Positions 15,880 through 25,739 of a stretch of DNA of 51,333 nt are shown piece by piece. Location of the stretch: assembly GCA_017463375.1 (NCBI GenBank), contig JAFTPG010000028.1, positions 1 through 51,333 of the forward strand, given 5' to 3'. This stretch comes from Ruminococcus sp. (GTDB lineage Bacteria; Bacillota; Clostridia; Oscillospirales; Ruminococcaceae). The translations under genes were made by a program, and so were the position numbers. A model generated the notes under the pieces. That model had not been told where the DNA came from and ran no database searches. It saw only the letters and a list, made by a program, of their open reading frames with translations. The stretch's first letter is position 1, and every line of letters starts with the position of its first letter.

Positions 15880-18800
15880 TTGGAATTTAATACTTTTGAA
15901 TCAATTAAAATCGGTCTCGCTTCGCCCGAGCAGATCAGAAGCTGGTCATACGGCGTCGTTGAAAGACCTGAAACTATAAATTACAGAACCCAGAAGCCTG
16001 AGCGTGACGGTCTCTACTGCGAAAGAATCTTCGGACCTACCAAGGACTGGGAGTGTCACTGCGGAAAGTTCAAGAAGATCCGCTTCAAGGGCAAGGTCTG
16101 CGACCGCTGCGGCGTTGAGGTTACCCGTGCAAGAGTTCGTCGTGAAAGAATGGGTCATATCGAGCTTGCAGCTCCGGCTTCGCATATCTGGTACTTCAAG
16201 GGAACTCCGTCAAGAATCGGACAGGTGCTCGAGGTTTCTCAGAAAAGACTCGAGGAAGTTCTCTACTTTACAAAATATATCGTAACTGATCCCGGTAACA
16301 CCGACCTCGTCAAGAAGCAGCTCCTCTCCGAGAAGGAGTACCTCTCATACCTCGAGAAGTACGGCGACGACTTCAAGGCTGAGATGGGTGCGGAGGCTAT
16401 CAAGAAGCTCCTCCATGAGTACGATCCCGACAGATACGATACTCATAAGAACCGTCTCGTTGAAATGGGAAAAATCTCCCTCGGCGGCAAGAAGGTTCAG
16501 TGTACAAATTCACCGGCTGTCTGCGAGTGCGACGAATGTAAGAAGTTCGCTGAGCTTGAGGACATCAACTGGAGAAATAATATCGAGATCGTTGCTGACG
16601 ACCTCAAAAATGAGCTTGTCGGTCTCCCATCAGGTCAGAAGAAGGTCAAGCTTCTCAAGAGACTCCAGATCATCGAGGCTTTCAGACTCTCAGGCAATAA
16701 GCCCGAGTGGATGATTCTCGACTGCGTTCCGGTAATTCCTCCGGATCTCAGACCTATGATCATGCTCGACGGCGGACGTTATGCAACCTCCGACCTCAAC
16801 GACCTCTACAGAAGAGTTATCAACAGAAATAACCGTCTGAAGAGAATGCTCGAGCTTGAGGCTCCCGATATCATCGTAAGAAACGAGAAGCGTATGCTTC
16901 AGGAAGCTGTTGACGCTCTCATTGATAACGGCAGACACGGCAGACCTGTTACCGGTCCCAGCAACCGTGCTCTCAAGTCACTCTCCGATATGCTCAAGGG
17001 TAAGCAGGGACGTTTCCGTCAGAACCTCCTCGGTAAGCGTGTTGACTACTCAGGACGTTCGGTTATCGTTGTAGGACCCGAGCTTAAAATGTATCAGTGC
17101 GGTCTGCCTAAGGAGATGGCTCTCGAGCTTTTCAAGCCTTTCGTTCTGAAAAGACTCGTGGACAAAAAGGTTATCGCAAATATCAAGAGCGCCCGTAAGA
17201 TGATTGACCGTGCGGATACCAGAGTGTGGGACGCTCTCGAGGACGTTATCAAGGATCACCCTGTAATGCTTAACCGTGCTCCTACGCTCCACCGTCTCGG
17301 TATTCAGGCGTTCGAGCCTATCCTTGTAGAGGGTCGTGCTATCAAGCTCCATCCTCTCGTATGTTCTGCGTTCAACGCTGACTTCGACGGCGACCAGATG
17401 GCTGTTCATCTTCCGCTTTCAGCTGAGGCTCAGGCTGAGGCAAGATTCCTCATGCTCGCTGCAAACAACCTCCTCAAGCCCTCTGACGGTAAGCCTGTAG
17501 CTGTTCCGTCACAGGATATGGTTCTCGGCTCCTACTATCTCACAATGCAGAAGCCCGGCGAACCCGGTGAGGGTAAGGTGTTCAGAGATATAAACGAGGC
17601 TCTCATGGCTTACAATGAGCATGATGTTTCTCTTCATGCTGCTATCAAGGTAAAGATCACTAAGGATATCGGCGACAAGAAGGTTTCAAAGATTATCGAC
17701 GCTACTGTCGGACGTCTTATCTTCAACGAGAATATTCCTCAGAATCTCGGTTACGTTGACAGAACTAACTCCGACAAGCAGTTTGACCTCGAGGTTTCAT
17801 TCCTCGTAGGAAAGAAGCAGCTCTCTGATATCATCGAGCGCTGCATCAAGATTCACGGTACTACAACAACCTCCGAGGTTCTTGACAGAATCAAGGCTCT
17901 CGGCTTCAAATATTCAACAAGAGCTGCAATCACAGTTGCTGTATGCGATGCTGAGATCCCTCCGCAGAAGAAGGATATCCTCGCTGCTGCTGACGCTGAA
18001 ATTGCAGAGATCACAGACGAGTACGAGTACGGCTATATCTCCGCTGAGGAGAAGTCCAAGAGAGTCGTTTCTATCTGGAACAAGGCTACCGACGACGTTA
18101 CTACAGCTCTGAAGGCTAACCTCGACAAGTACAACCCGATCTTCATGATGGCTGACTCGGGTGCCCGTGGTAGTATCTCTCAGATTCGTCAGCTCGCAGG
18201 TATGCGTGGACTTATCGCAAATACTTCCGGTACTGTTATTGAAATTCCGATTCGTGCTAACTACCGTGAGGGTCTTAACATCCTCGAGTACTTCATTTCT
18301 TCACGAGGCGCTCGTAAGGGTCTTGCAGATACGGCTCTTCGTACCGCTGACTCGGGTTACCTTACACGTCGTCTTGTTGATGTTTCTCAGGACGTTATTA
18401 TCCGTGAGGATGACTGCCATGCTGATGACGGTCTTGAAGTATTTGAAATCAAGAACGGAAATGAAATGATCGAGCCGTTCGTAGAGCGTCTTGTCGGCAG
18501 ATATCTCGTTGAGGATCTCCGTGACGAGTCAGGCGAGCTTATCGTTTCCAAGAATAAGCTCATGACTGAGTCCGACGCTAAGAAAATCGTTGAGGCTGGC
18601 ATTGAGAAAATCAAGATCCGTTCTGTACTTCACTGTAAGTCCAAGCAGGGTGTCTGCGCTAAGTGCTACGGTGCTAACCTCGCTAACGGCAACGGCGTTC
18701 ATGTCGGAGAGGCTGTCGGCGTAATCGCTGCTCAGTCTATCGGTGAGCCTGGTACACAGCTCACAATGAGAACCTTCCATACCGGCGGTATCGCTTCTGC

Positions 18801-19596
18801 CGAGGATATCACACAGGGTCTCCCCCGTGTCGAGGAGCTTTTCGAGGGCAGACGTCCTAAGAATGCCGCAATCCTCTCCAGAATTTCAGGTAAGGTTCAT
18901 ATCGAGGAAATCAAGACTACAAGAAATATCATCGTGACAAGCGACGAGACAGGCGAGTCCGAGAACTATATGATTCCTTATAACCTCAAGATAAGAGTTC
19001 AGGAGGGCGAGTACATTGACAAGGGTACACGTCTTACTGAGGGTAATGTTTATCCTACAGATATCCTCAATATCCTCGGAACACACGCTGTTCAGAACTA
19101 TATCATCACTGAGGTTCAGAAGGTTTACCGTCTCCAGGGTGTTGATATCAACGATAAGCACATTGAGGTTATCGTTCGTCAGATGCTCCGTAAGATCAAG
19201 GTTGAGGAAACAGGCAGCAGCTATCTGCTTCCCGGAACTCTCGTTGACAAGAAGGAGATCAATGCTATCAATGAAGAGATTCAGGCAAGAATTGACGCAG
19301 GCGAGTACGATCTCCAGCCTGTTACAACAAGTCCTGTTCTTCAGGGTATTACAAAGGCTTCTTCAAACTCTGACAGCTTTATGTCAGCAGCTTCATTCCA
19401 GGAGACTACAAAGGCTCTTACAGACGCTGCTATCAGAGGAAAGAGCGATATGCTTATGGGTCTCAAGGAGAACGTTATTATCGGTAAGCTCATTCCTGCC
19501 GGAACCGGTATGGAGCGCTACAATAATGTGTCCGTTGTTAAGAATGAATCTTATATCGAACACGCAGCAGCAGCGGCGCTTAATCCGCTTGTATAA
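15880..19596 (+). CDS. rpoC: RNA polymerase beta' subunit
   Basis: A 1238-residue subunit starting with TTG, chosen because AGGAGG lies 7 bases upstream and the protein opens [19 protein letters not shown] as in relatives. Features in order are the N-terminal zinc finger ([20 protein letters not shown]), the active-site NADFDGDQM with the three Mg-binding aspartates near residue 500, the trigger loop region ([17 protein letters not shown]), and the second zinc site ([13 protein letters not shown]). It assembles with RpoB. A strong terminator follows at 19618-19650. Confidence 0.98.
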   Translation: MEFNTFESIKIGLASPEQIRSWSYGVVERPETINYRTQKPERDGLYCERIFGPTKDWECHCGKFKKIRFKGKVCDRCGVEVTRARVRRERMGHIELAAPASHIWYFKGTPSRIGQVLEVSQKRLEEVLYFTKYIVTDPGNTDLVKKQLLSEKEYLSYLEKYGDDFKAEMGAEAIKKLLHEYDPDRYDTHKNRLVEMGKISLGGKKVQCTNSPAVCECDECKKFAELEDINWRNNIEIVADDLKNELVGLPSGQKKVKLLKRLQIIEAFRLSGNKPEWMILDCVPVIPPDLRPMIMLDGGRYATSDLNDLYRRVINRNNRLKRMLELEAPDIIVRNEKRMLQEAVDALIDNGRHGRPVTGPSNRALKSLSDMLKGKQGRFRQNLLGKRVDYSGRSVIVVGPELKMYQCGLPKEMALELFKPFVLKRLVDKKVIANIKSARKMIDRADTRVWDALEDVIKDHPVMLNRAPTLHRLGIQAFEPILVEGRAIKLHPLVCSAFNADFDGDQMAVHLPLSAEAQAEARFLMLAANNLLKPSDGKPVAVPSQDMVLGSYYLTMQKPGEPGEGKVFRDINEALMAYNEHDVSLHAAIKVKITKDIGDKKVSKIIDATVGRLIFNENIPQNLGYVDRTNSDKQFDLEVSFLVGKKQLSDIIERCIKIHGTTTTSEVLDRIKALGFKYSTRAAITVAVCDAEIPPQKKDILAAADAEIAEITDEYEYGYISAEEKSKRVVSIWNKATDDVTTALKANLDKYNPIFMMADSGARGSISQIRQLAGMRGLIANTSGTVIEIPIRANYREGLNILEYFISSRGARKGLADTALRTADSGYLTRRLVDVSQDVIIREDDCHADDGLEVFEIKNGNEMIEPFVERLVGRYLVEDLRDESGELIVSKNKLMTESDAKKIVEAGIEKIKIRSVLHCKSKQGVCAKCYGANLANGNGVHVGEAVGVIAAQSIGEPGTQLTMRTFHTGGIASAEDITQGLPRVEELFEGRRPKNAAILSRISGKVHIEEIKTTRNIIVTSDETGESENYMIPYNLKIRVQEGEYIDKGTRLTEGNVYPTDILNILGTHAVQNYIITEVQKVYRLQGVDINDKHIEVIVRQMLRKIKVEETGSSYLLPGTLVDKKEINAINEEIQARIDAGEYDLQPVTTSPVLQGITKASSNSDSFMSAASFQETTKALTDAAIRGKSDMLMGLKENVIIGKLIPAGTGMERYNNVSVVKNESYIEHAAAAALNPLV

Positions 19597-19617
19597 TCAG
19601 AATAATTTTCTAAACCA

Positions 19618-19650
19618 AAGCCGCAGACATAACAGTCTGCGGCTTAGTTT
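19618..19650 (+). terminator. rpoBC terminator
   Basis: AAGCCGCAGAC (19618-19628) pairs perfectly with GTCTGCGGCTT (19635-19645) around ATAACA; it is followed by AGTTTGTT. Confidence 0.88.
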
Positions 19651-19689
19651 GTTGAAGAAACCGAATTCAAATTCGTCCCAATAATTAAT

Positions 19690-19732
19690 CGGCAATGGGG
19701 CGTCGAGGACGCCGCCCCTACAGTTGAGATGA
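19690..19732. repeat. short GC-rich intergenic palindrome (CGCCCCTAC type)
   Basis: A bulged palindrome GGGGCGTC-GAG-GACGCCGCCCC lies between the rpoC terminator and the lysozyme promoter. The CGCCCCTAC motif recurs near 20937, with a related GTAGGGGC near 50850, so it may be a degenerate interspersed repeat. Confidence 0.45.
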
Positions 19733-19807
19733 AATCCGTCCATACAAAAGTAATATTCAATATCTCGGCGGACAAAACTGATTCTCCTGCAAAATTCTTC
19801 CCAGGTG

Positions 19808-19836
19808 TTTACAAACCGACAAAAATATGCTATGAT
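19808..19836 (+). promoter_or_regulatory. promoter of the GH25 gene
   Basis: TTTACA (19808-19813), 17-base spacer, TATGAT (19831-19836), about 20 bases before the ribosome binding site. Confidence 0.8.
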
Positions 19837-19861
19837 GTTATGTGTAGAAAAGGAGGGCAAC

Positions 19862-20857
19862 ATGGCATCAAGTAAATTTAAAAAAATCAGAAACCTTGCG
19901 CTCGTTCAGATGCTGATTATTCTGCTTCTGATTATAGCTCTGATATGGGCGCTTTTTATCAGAGATAACAGCTCGGGAGGCTCAGTTCCGACAAATGCAG
20001 GTCTTTCGGCGGATGTGAGCGATGATCCTCAGGTTCGCAGGCGTGCGGTCATCGAGAAGGAGGAGTCCTATTATCAGCTGGACGGCAAGAAAATTCTCCT
20101 CTCGGACAGTACCTACGGTGAGATTTTCCTCCCCGTCTACGAGGATGTTCCGGCTTGTTCGCTGAATATGGATTCGCTGATAACAAGAAACGGCTACTCC
20201 TTTTATAAGGAGAACGGCGAGATTACCTCGATTCCGGGAATTGACGTTTCGGTTTATCAGGGTGATATCGACTGGCAGCAGGTCAAGGCAGCAGGAATTG
20301 AATTCGCAATGATAAGAGTCGGCTACCGAACCTACGGCGGAGGAGAAATTAAGTTCGACGACAATTTTGCCAAGAATCTCGAGGGAGCAAATGCTGCCGG
20401 AATCAAAACAGGAGTCTATTTTTTCTCACAGGCAGTTACCGTGGAGGAGGCTGTCGAGGAGGCAGACGCTGTGATAGATGCAATTGCTCCGTACGATATT
20501 ACATATCCCGTAGTCTATGACTGGGAGCTTATTTACGATGACAAGGCAAGAACCGACGATATGCCCGTTGACGTTCTTACAGACTGCTGTATAGCATTCT
20601 GTGAGCGGGTTGAGTCGGTTGGATATACTCCCATGATTTATCAGAACAAGAAAACAACTCTTTTCAAGCTTGATCTCCCCAGACTTCAGGAATACGACTT
20701 CTGGCTGGCTGAATATAATCCTGAGCCGACATATTACTACGATTATCAGATGTGGCAGTACACACAGTCAGGAAGAATCCCCGGAATCAGCGGTGACGTT
20801 GACCTGAACATAAGCTTCAAGGACTACAGCAAGCAGGAAGCTTCAGATACTGAATAA
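19862..20857 (+). CDS. membrane-anchored GH25 lysozyme
   Basis: A 331-residue protein from ATG 19862, chosen because AAGGAGGG lies 4 bases upstream; an in-frame ATG at 19805 overlaps the promoter and is rejected. Residues 7-33 form one membrane segment (LALVQMLIILLLIIALIWAL) acting as an uncleaved anchor. Residues about 125-320 are a GH25 muramidase: IPGIDVSVYQGDIDWQQVK with the first catalytic Asp, VVYDWE with the catalytic Asp/Glu pair, and the closing MWQYTQSGRIPGISGDVDL. It hydrolyses peptidoglycan outside the membrane. It sits alone with its own promoter and terminator. Confidence 0.93.
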   Translation: MASSKFKKIRNLALVQMLIILLLIIALIWALFIRDNSSGGSVPTNAGLSADVSDDPQVRRRAVIEKEESYYQLDGKKILLSDSTYGEIFLPVYEDVPACSLNMDSLITRNGYSFYKENGEITSIPGIDVSVYQGDIDWQQVKAAGIEFAMIRVGYRTYGGGEIKFDDNFAKNLEGANAAGIKTGVYFFSQAVTVEEAVEEADAVIDAIAPYDITYPVVYDWELIYDDKARTDDMPVDVLTDCCIAFCERVESVGYTPMIYQNKKTTLFKLDLPRLQEYDFWLAEYNPEPTYYYDYQMWQYTQSGRIPGISGDVDLNISFKDYSKQEASDTE

Positions 20858-20866
20858 ACAAAAACT

Positions 20867-20890
20867 AAGACGCCCTTGGGCGTCTTTTGT
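20867..20890 (+). terminator. terminator of the GH25 gene
   Basis: AAGACGCCC (20867-20875), loop TT, GGGCGTCTT (20878-20886), then TTG. Confidence 0.85.
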
Positions 20891-20921
20891 TTGCCGAAAA
20901 ACTTGAATTTCGTTTAATAAT

Positions 20922-20998
20922 TGCGGGCTAGCGGAACTCGCCCCTACGCAAAATGGCGCAGAATGGTTAAATCGTAGGTGCACATTCCGTGCGACCAT
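20922..20998. repeat. degenerate interspersed repeat remnants
   Basis: This noncoding stretch between two converging genes has GCGGGCTAGCGGAACTCGCC followed by CCTACG and, about 30 bases on, a second inverted pair (GGTGCAC, loop, GTGCGACC). Both resemble REP-type intergenic units and the motif at 19690-19732. No ORF or promoter was seen. Confidence 0.4.
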
Positions 20999-21015
20999 AT
21001 TTTTCGCATGAAAAA

Positions 21016-21039
21016 CAGCCCTGACAAATGTCAGGGCTG
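21016..21039. terminator. bidirectional terminator, mainly for the dockerin gene
   Basis: CAGCCCTGAC (21016-21025), loop AAAT, GTCAGGGCTG (21030-21039); T-runs lie on both sides (TTTTT on the minus strand). Confidence 0.87.
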
Positions 21040-21058
21040 AATTTTACTGATTATTCAG

Positions 21059-23128
21059 TTATAAATACGATTCAGGCAAGTCAGCAATGAGCTGTGCGAG
21101 TCTCTTCTGAATTGCAAGAGCGTCCATATTACCTATACCGTCACCGTGCTGGTTAACGTCTGAGTTAACAAGACCCTGAGGAGTAAGCGGATATGCATCT
21201 CTGTTAGTAACGTACTTCATAACTCTAACAGCGTCGTTGATTTCAACCTTGCCGTTGCAGTCAGCGTCGCCCCAAAGTGAAACAGGGGGAAGAGTTGTAG
21301 TAGTTGTTACAGTAGTTGTTGTTGCAGTAGTAGTTGTTGTGGAAGTAGTTGTAGTAGTTGTGGTAGTGGTTGTAGTAGTTGTGGTTGTAGTTGTAGTAGT
21401 TGTAGTGGTCGTAGCTGTAGTAATCGGAATATTTGAGTAGTAGATCTCGACATTTTCGATAGAAACTGTATCTACCTCGCCGTAGTAGTAACCGAAGTAA
21501 AGCTCACCAGCGGGATCAATAAAGTTCTCAAGATCAGCATTACCTCTGATATTAGTAGGAACGATCCACATTACCTCAATCTTATCGCCGGCATTGAGAA
21601 CAAGATAGTCTGTTGTTTCCTGGAACCAGTAATCACACTTAGCCTGCTCTAAAACGGAAGAAGCGGGAGAGTAAACGAGCTTTCCAACATCAGAGTCAGC
21701 TGCAATTGTGAACTTAACAGCGTAAACGTCCTCATCCTCCTTGAGGCCGAGGTCAGCGTAATTAACCTTGAGAGCATTAATTTCGCTGTCTGCCGCATCG
21801 TCTTCACCCTTGAGCTGGAGCTGAGCGTCAGTCATAGCTTCTGAGATAGTGCCTGTGTAAGGAACAGTAACTTCGATTGTGTATGTGAGAGCAAGCTCCA
21901 TAAGCTCAACAGTTTCGAGAACAGTGTATTCTTCAAGATCCTGCTCGCCGTACCAGAACTGGAATGAGATAGCGTCCTGAGTAGGTCTTAAAGTTGCATA
22001 AGGCTGAACGCCCTGAGGAACTTCCCAAGTAGCCTGGAAGTAGCCTTCGGGATTCTCGATTGTAACGCCGTTGCCTACCTCTGTAAGGAACTCAACGCCC
22101 ATTTCCTCGAATTTTTCAACCTCAGTGGTACCCATATCGTTGTACCAGTAGCCAGCGCCAGCCTTACCTGTTTCTTCAACAAGTGACTTAGCGAACTCTG
22201 TATCAGCTTCTGAACCCTTTTCAACGTTGAGACCGCCGCCGAACATGAACTTCTTAGCAGAAATGCCCTCGGGAATCTGGATAGTAGCGGTAAGTGACTC
22301 AATTGTTACGCCTTCCATATCAGTAAGGCCGTATTCAGCATAAGTAGCCTTGTAAGCGTTGATCGGATGAGTACCGTCAGAGGTTAACTCATCGGGATGT
22401 GCGAGATAGTAATCGTCATCGTAACCAGCTGTAAGAACCTTGGGAGCATCGTGGAAGTCAAGGTGCTTAGTTACAGTTGAAGAAATTGTAGCAGTGCCGT
22501 CCTTGTTGTCCTTAAATGACCAGTCACCGCTCTTCTTGTTCTTGTATTCGTAGTCGATTGAAGGAGCAGCAGGAGTATCGGGATCTGTGCTCGGGTCTGT
22601 GGAAGATGCGTCTGAGTTAGCTTCGATAGAAGTGATAGAGATAGTATTATCAGCACTGTAGTAGTTTCTGAACTCAAACTTTCCGGGATACTGAGATGAA
22701 GAAGCAGCATAGCTGAGATCAAGGTCAGAGACATCAATAACGATATTTACAGTTTCACCTTCTGTGATGGCAACCTCATAGCCGCTGCCCTTAGTGGACC
22801 ATTCACCGGTGGAAGTATGCTCAGCCCAGTAATCCATTGAAGCGTCATTAGTACCGATACCGAAACCATAGCTGAAATTTCCGGTATAGGGTGCAACGAA
22901 TGAAATACAGATGTTTTTTGCATCACTTGTGATATAATCAGCAGTATATCCGAGGAAAACGTCACCCTCAGCAAGTGAAGCTACAGCATTCTTCTGTGAA
23001 GAGATGATGATATCAGCGGATGGGAGAGCCGCAGCGGAAGCACCTGAAAATACAGGAACAGCAGTTGCAGCGATTACAAGGCTCATAACGGAAGCCTTGA
23101 TGCGGTTGGAGAAAGAAATCTTTCTCAT
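21059..23128 (-). CDS. secreted dockerin protein with poly-threonine linker
   Basis: A 689-residue exported protein. Residues 1-33 form a signal peptide ending GASAA. Residues about 40-170, 195-420 and 430-565 look like three beta-rich modules of carbohydrate-binding type; the last two share YTIEV/YKAT strands and acidic loops, but I cannot assign them to a CBM family. A Thr-rich linker (about 571-613, about 40 Thr with rare Ser, Ala, Val) joins a C-terminal dockerin (617-689) with two calcium loops, DADCNGKVEIND and DVNQHGDGIGNMD. It probably docks to a cellulosome scaffoldin and helps bind plant fibre; no catalytic motif was seen. The ribosome binding site is AAGGG. Confidence 0.85.
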   Translation of the reverse strand: MRKISFSNRIKASVMSLVIAATAVPVFSGASAAALPSADIIISSQKNAVASLAEGDVFLGYTADYITSDAKNICISFVAPYTGNFSYGFGIGTNDASMDYWAEHTSTGEWSTKGSGYEVAITEGETVNIVIDVSDLDLSYAASSSQYPGKFEFRNYYSADNTISITSIEANSDASSTDPSTDPDTPAAPSIDYEYKNKKSGDWSFKDNKDGTATISSTVTKHLDFHDAPKVLTAGYDDDYYLAHPDELTSDGTHPINAYKATYAEYGLTDMEGVTIESLTATIQIPEGISAKKFMFGGGLNVEKGSEADTEFAKSLVEETGKAGAGYWYNDMGTTEVEKFEEMGVEFLTEVGNGVTIENPEGYFQATWEVPQGVQPYATLRPTQDAISFQFWYGEQDLEEYTVLETVELMELALTYTIEVTVPYTGTISEAMTDAQLQLKGEDDAADSEINALKVNYADLGLKEDEDVYAVKFTIAADSDVGKLVYSPASSVLEQAKCDYWFQETTDYLVLNAGDKIEVMWIVPTNIRGNADLENFIDPAGELYFGYYYGEVDTVSIENVEIYYSNIPITTATTTTTTTTTTTTTTTTTTTTTTTSTTTTTATTTTVTTTTTLPPVSLWGDADCNGKVEINDAVRVMKYVTNRDAYPLTPQGLVNSDVNQHGDGIGNMDALAIQKRLAQLIADLPESYL
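21288..21428. repeat. low-complexity ACN codon tract (poly-Thr linker)
   Basis: About 45 Thr codons in a row with mixed third bases, read on the minus strand. Codon mixing (ACA, ACT, ACC) suggests selection for the peptide rather than fresh slippage. On the other strand it makes a spurious poly-Val ORF. Confidence 0.85.
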
Positions 23129-23332
23129 AAGTAATCAGCCCTTTCTTAACTTTTCTTTTTAATGTGTAAAGATTTGTTCAATCTATACATTTGCTACATA
23201 TTAATTATAACACATAAATTCAAAGAATATGTTAAGAATCTGTGAACAAACGCAAATTTTCGGGGTCTAACAATACAAAATTTCTGAACAATAGCTTAAA
23301 AAACTGTGAATAACGCACTATACGGAATATGA

Positions 23333-23365
23333 AAAGGAGAGCAGCATATTAAACTGCTCTCCTTT
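23333..23365 (-). terminator. cdaA-cdaR terminator
   Basis: AAAGGAGAGCAG (23333-23344) pairs with CTGCTCTCCTTT (23354-23365). It lies just past the cdaR stop at 23391. Confidence 0.78.
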
Positions 23366-23390
23366 AGGATACATTAAGGGTCAGAATCTA

Positions 23391-24725
23391 TCAGGAGGCC
23401 TTGCTTTTTGCAGTGACTGTATCGTCACCGTCAGCCGAACCTGAGGTCTGAGTGGTCTTAGCGGTTTTTCGCACGACAGCATTTGTCTGAGTTACCGCCC
23501 ATACGTTGTCATATTTCGGGAACGATATGGTGATATCCCAGTTAAAGGTTTCGCTTTCGGGAATCTTATCTGCGTTCAGAAGATTAATATTCGCAACGAT
23601 ATCGCTGGGAGTGATTTCCTCTATTATGTCCTCCGGACCGACAACAACAATGTCAAGACTCTTTGTGATCACCTCGAAATCATAGGTTTCAGGAGCATTT
23701 ATGACCTTAAAATCGTTTATAACAAATTCCTTGCGGTCGAGATTAGAGTCGTCAAGCGTAACAGTAACCGCCTCAAGGTTGGACATATTCTTGAAGTCCT
23801 GAGTATCAATAGTAAAGGTCTTGGTAAAGCCTATGTCAAGGTCTTTAAGAGATATCGTTCCGATTTCAAATTTATCAGGGAATTCGATCTGACTGCTCTT
23901 TGAGGCGAGCGTAATGGAGTCCGCCGAGAGATCGAATTTCAGGAAATCGCTGTTGAAGTTCGACGGAGCACCTGCGATTCCGACAGAAAGCCCTACGGTT
24001 TTCTGCGTAAGAACAGGAATATTGATATTGAAGCTTGGCGTATCGAACTTAAATGCAGAAGTATCAATAGTCGAGCCGTCCTCGGCGTAAAGCTTGATTT
24101 CATCGCTTGCAACTATATGCGAGGAGTCAAGAAGATTGATCTCCTTATTTGAGACAGCCGCACATTCCGAAATTTTAGCGAGCTGAGCCGAAGGACCGGT
24201 AATCTGTATAACCTCCGGCTCGCAGGAAAATCCCTCAGTATCGAGAGTTTTTCCCTCAGCGAAGGTGATGTTCGGGATTTCAGGAGTAACTGCGAATTCA
24301 AGTGTCTCGTATTTATCGAAAACGACTGTTGCAGTATCCGGGCGGATGGACTTCACCTCGAACTCAATATTCTCGTCAGTTCCGACGATTTCAAATCCGA
24401 GCTTTTTAGTACCTGTGGTGCTTACATTATCGGCGACAAGCCTTGCTTTAAGATTTTCGCTTGAGAGGTTTCCGACCTCTGCACGGTTACCCTTGATCTG
24501 CACATCGACGCTGGAAACGTCGCAGGAGATAAGGCTGAGACCGTTCTCTGAAGCAGCTGTTCCGCTGATATCAAGCTCGACGGGGATATTTTCGATTGTT
24601 TTCGGAATAGAGGGATAGACTGTCATTGAAATTACAAACCATGCAAGAATTGCAGCGATCAGCGAGTAAATCGCAAGCGAAAGGTTCTTTTTGAAACCAT
24701 TTTTTATGTTTGAGAGCAGTCTCAT
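23391..24725 (-). CDS. cdaR: YbbR-domain protein CdaR, regulator of CdaA
   Basis: A 444-residue protein with a short cytoplasmic start, one membrane helix (residues about 15-36, LSLAIYSLIAAILAWFVISM) and an extracellular region of repeated YbbR domains that begin VYPSIPKTIENIPVELDI and repeat with similar spacing to about residue 410. The last 30 residues are Thr/Ser-rich. In Firmicutes CdaR binds and modulates the membrane diadenylate cyclase CdaA. It overlaps cdaA by 4 bases (ATGA), so the two are translationally coupled. The usual third gene glmM is not next to them. Confidence 0.9.
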   Translation of the reverse strand: MRLLSNIKNGFKKNLSLAIYSLIAAILAWFVISMTVYPSIPKTIENIPVELDISGTAASENGLSLISCDVSSVDVQIKGNRAEVGNLSSENLKARLVADNVSTTGTKKLGFEIVGTDENIEFEVKSIRPDTATVVFDKYETLEFAVTPEIPNITFAEGKTLDTEGFSCEPEVIQITGPSAQLAKISECAAVSNKEINLLDSSHIVASDEIKLYAEDGSTIDTSAFKFDTPSFNINIPVLTQKTVGLSVGIAGAPSNFNSDFLKFDLSADSITLASKSSQIEFPDKFEIGTISLKDLDIGFTKTFTIDTQDFKNMSNLEAVTVTLDDSNLDRKEFVINDFKVINAPETYDFEVITKSLDIVVVGPEDIIEEITPSDIVANINLLNADKIPESETFNWDITISFPKYDNVWAVTQTNAVVRKTAKTTQTSGSADGDDTVTAKSKAS

Positions 24726-25600
24726 TTCTTTTTCCTCCTTTCGGAAAGCGAGGAGGCGTATTTTTTGCCTGTATGAATGATATCCTGCTGACTTGTGATT
24801 ATCTCCTGAGTAAGGAGGTTTTTCAGCTTTTCGTGGGTATAGTCACGGGTAAGAACTCCGTTCATGGCAACAGAGATCTGACCTGTTTCCTCTGAAACAA
24901 CGATAACAACAGCGTCCGAGTTCTCGCTCATTCCGATGGCAGCTCTGTGTCTTGAGCCGAGCTTCTTATTGACGAGAGCTTCCTGCTGAGGCTTCGGGAG
25001 GAAGCATGCAGCAGCGAGAATAATACCGTCACGCATAATGACAGCGCCGTCGTGAAGAGGAGTTTTCGGATAGAAGATATTGCCGAATACCTCCTTGCTG
25101 GGAACAGCATTCATAATCGTGCCTGTCTCGATCTGTTCGCCGAGACGAACCTGACGTTCCACAACGATGAGCGCACCTGTACACGAAGCCGAAAGCTCCA
25201 CGCAGGAGTCGCAGATAGCAGAGATAGCAGTATTCCATTTCTGGGTAAGCTCGTCGGAAGAAATGCCGAAACCGAAGTATTTCGTTGTTAATTTAGTACG
25301 TCCGACCTTTTCGATAGCGCGGCGCAGCTCCGGCTGAAAAAGCACGAGCATGGCGATGATACCGATATCGAGCACCTGTGAAAGGAGATATGTAATGGTT
25401 TTAAGACCGAAATATTTGCTGGCAGCGTATCCTGCGAAAAGGAAAAGTATACCCTTTACAAGCTGCCCGGCACGAGTTTCACGGATGAGCTTCAGCAGAA
25501 CGTAGATGAGATAAGCAAGAAGAGCAACATCAATAATATCGACGAACTCGATGGTTTTTATAACACTGAAAAAAGAATCCTTAAAATCCTGCCACAACAT
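24722..25600 (-). CDS. cdaA: diadenylate cyclase CdaA (c-di-AMP synthesis)
   Basis: A 292-residue membrane enzyme. Three helices occupy residues about 20-95, followed by the DisA_N cyclase domain with the signature DGA at 184-186 (TPLHDGAVIMRDG) and RHR at 217-219 (GSRHRAAIGMSE). It condenses two ATP into c-di-AMP, which controls potassium, osmotic and wall balance. It forms an operon with cdaR and has its own promoter at 25704-25731, with a leader of about 95 bases holding a small GAGGGC/GCCCTC hairpin. Confidence 0.95.
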   Translation of the reverse strand: MLWQDFKDSFFSVIKTIEFVDIIDVALLAYLIYVLLKLIRETRAGQLVKGILFLFAGYAASKYFGLKTITYLLSQVLDIGIIAMLVLFQPELRRAIEKVGRTKLTTKYFGFGISSDELTQKWNTAISAICDSCVELSASCTGALIVVERQVRLGEQIETGTIMNAVPSKEVFGNIFYPKTPLHDGAVIMRDGIILAAACFLPKPQQEALVNKKLGSRHRAAIGMSENSDAVVIVVSEETGQISVAMNGVLTRDYTHEKLKNLLTQEIITSQQDIIHTGKKYASSLSERRKKK

Positions 25601-25703
25601 TCTGACACATCCTTTCTTTATAAACTACTGAACGCAGAATACTTTTATATGTAAGAGGGCGTCAGCCCTCATAAGCAATCTGCGTAAAAATATACACACT
25701 ATT

Positions 25704-25731
25704 ATTGTACCACAAACTGTGATAATTTCAA
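25704..25731 (-). promoter_or_regulatory. cdaA promoter
   Basis: On the minus strand TTGAAA (25731-25726), 16-base spacer, TACAAT (25709-25704). It sits just past the end of the aminotransferase gene, so cdaA need not depend on read-through. Confidence 0.68.
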
Positions 25732-25739
25732 TAGGTTTT

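Noticed and set aside
21237-21440. Poly-valine plus-strand ORF
   Set aside because: It is the complement of the Thr-codon linker of the dockerin protein.
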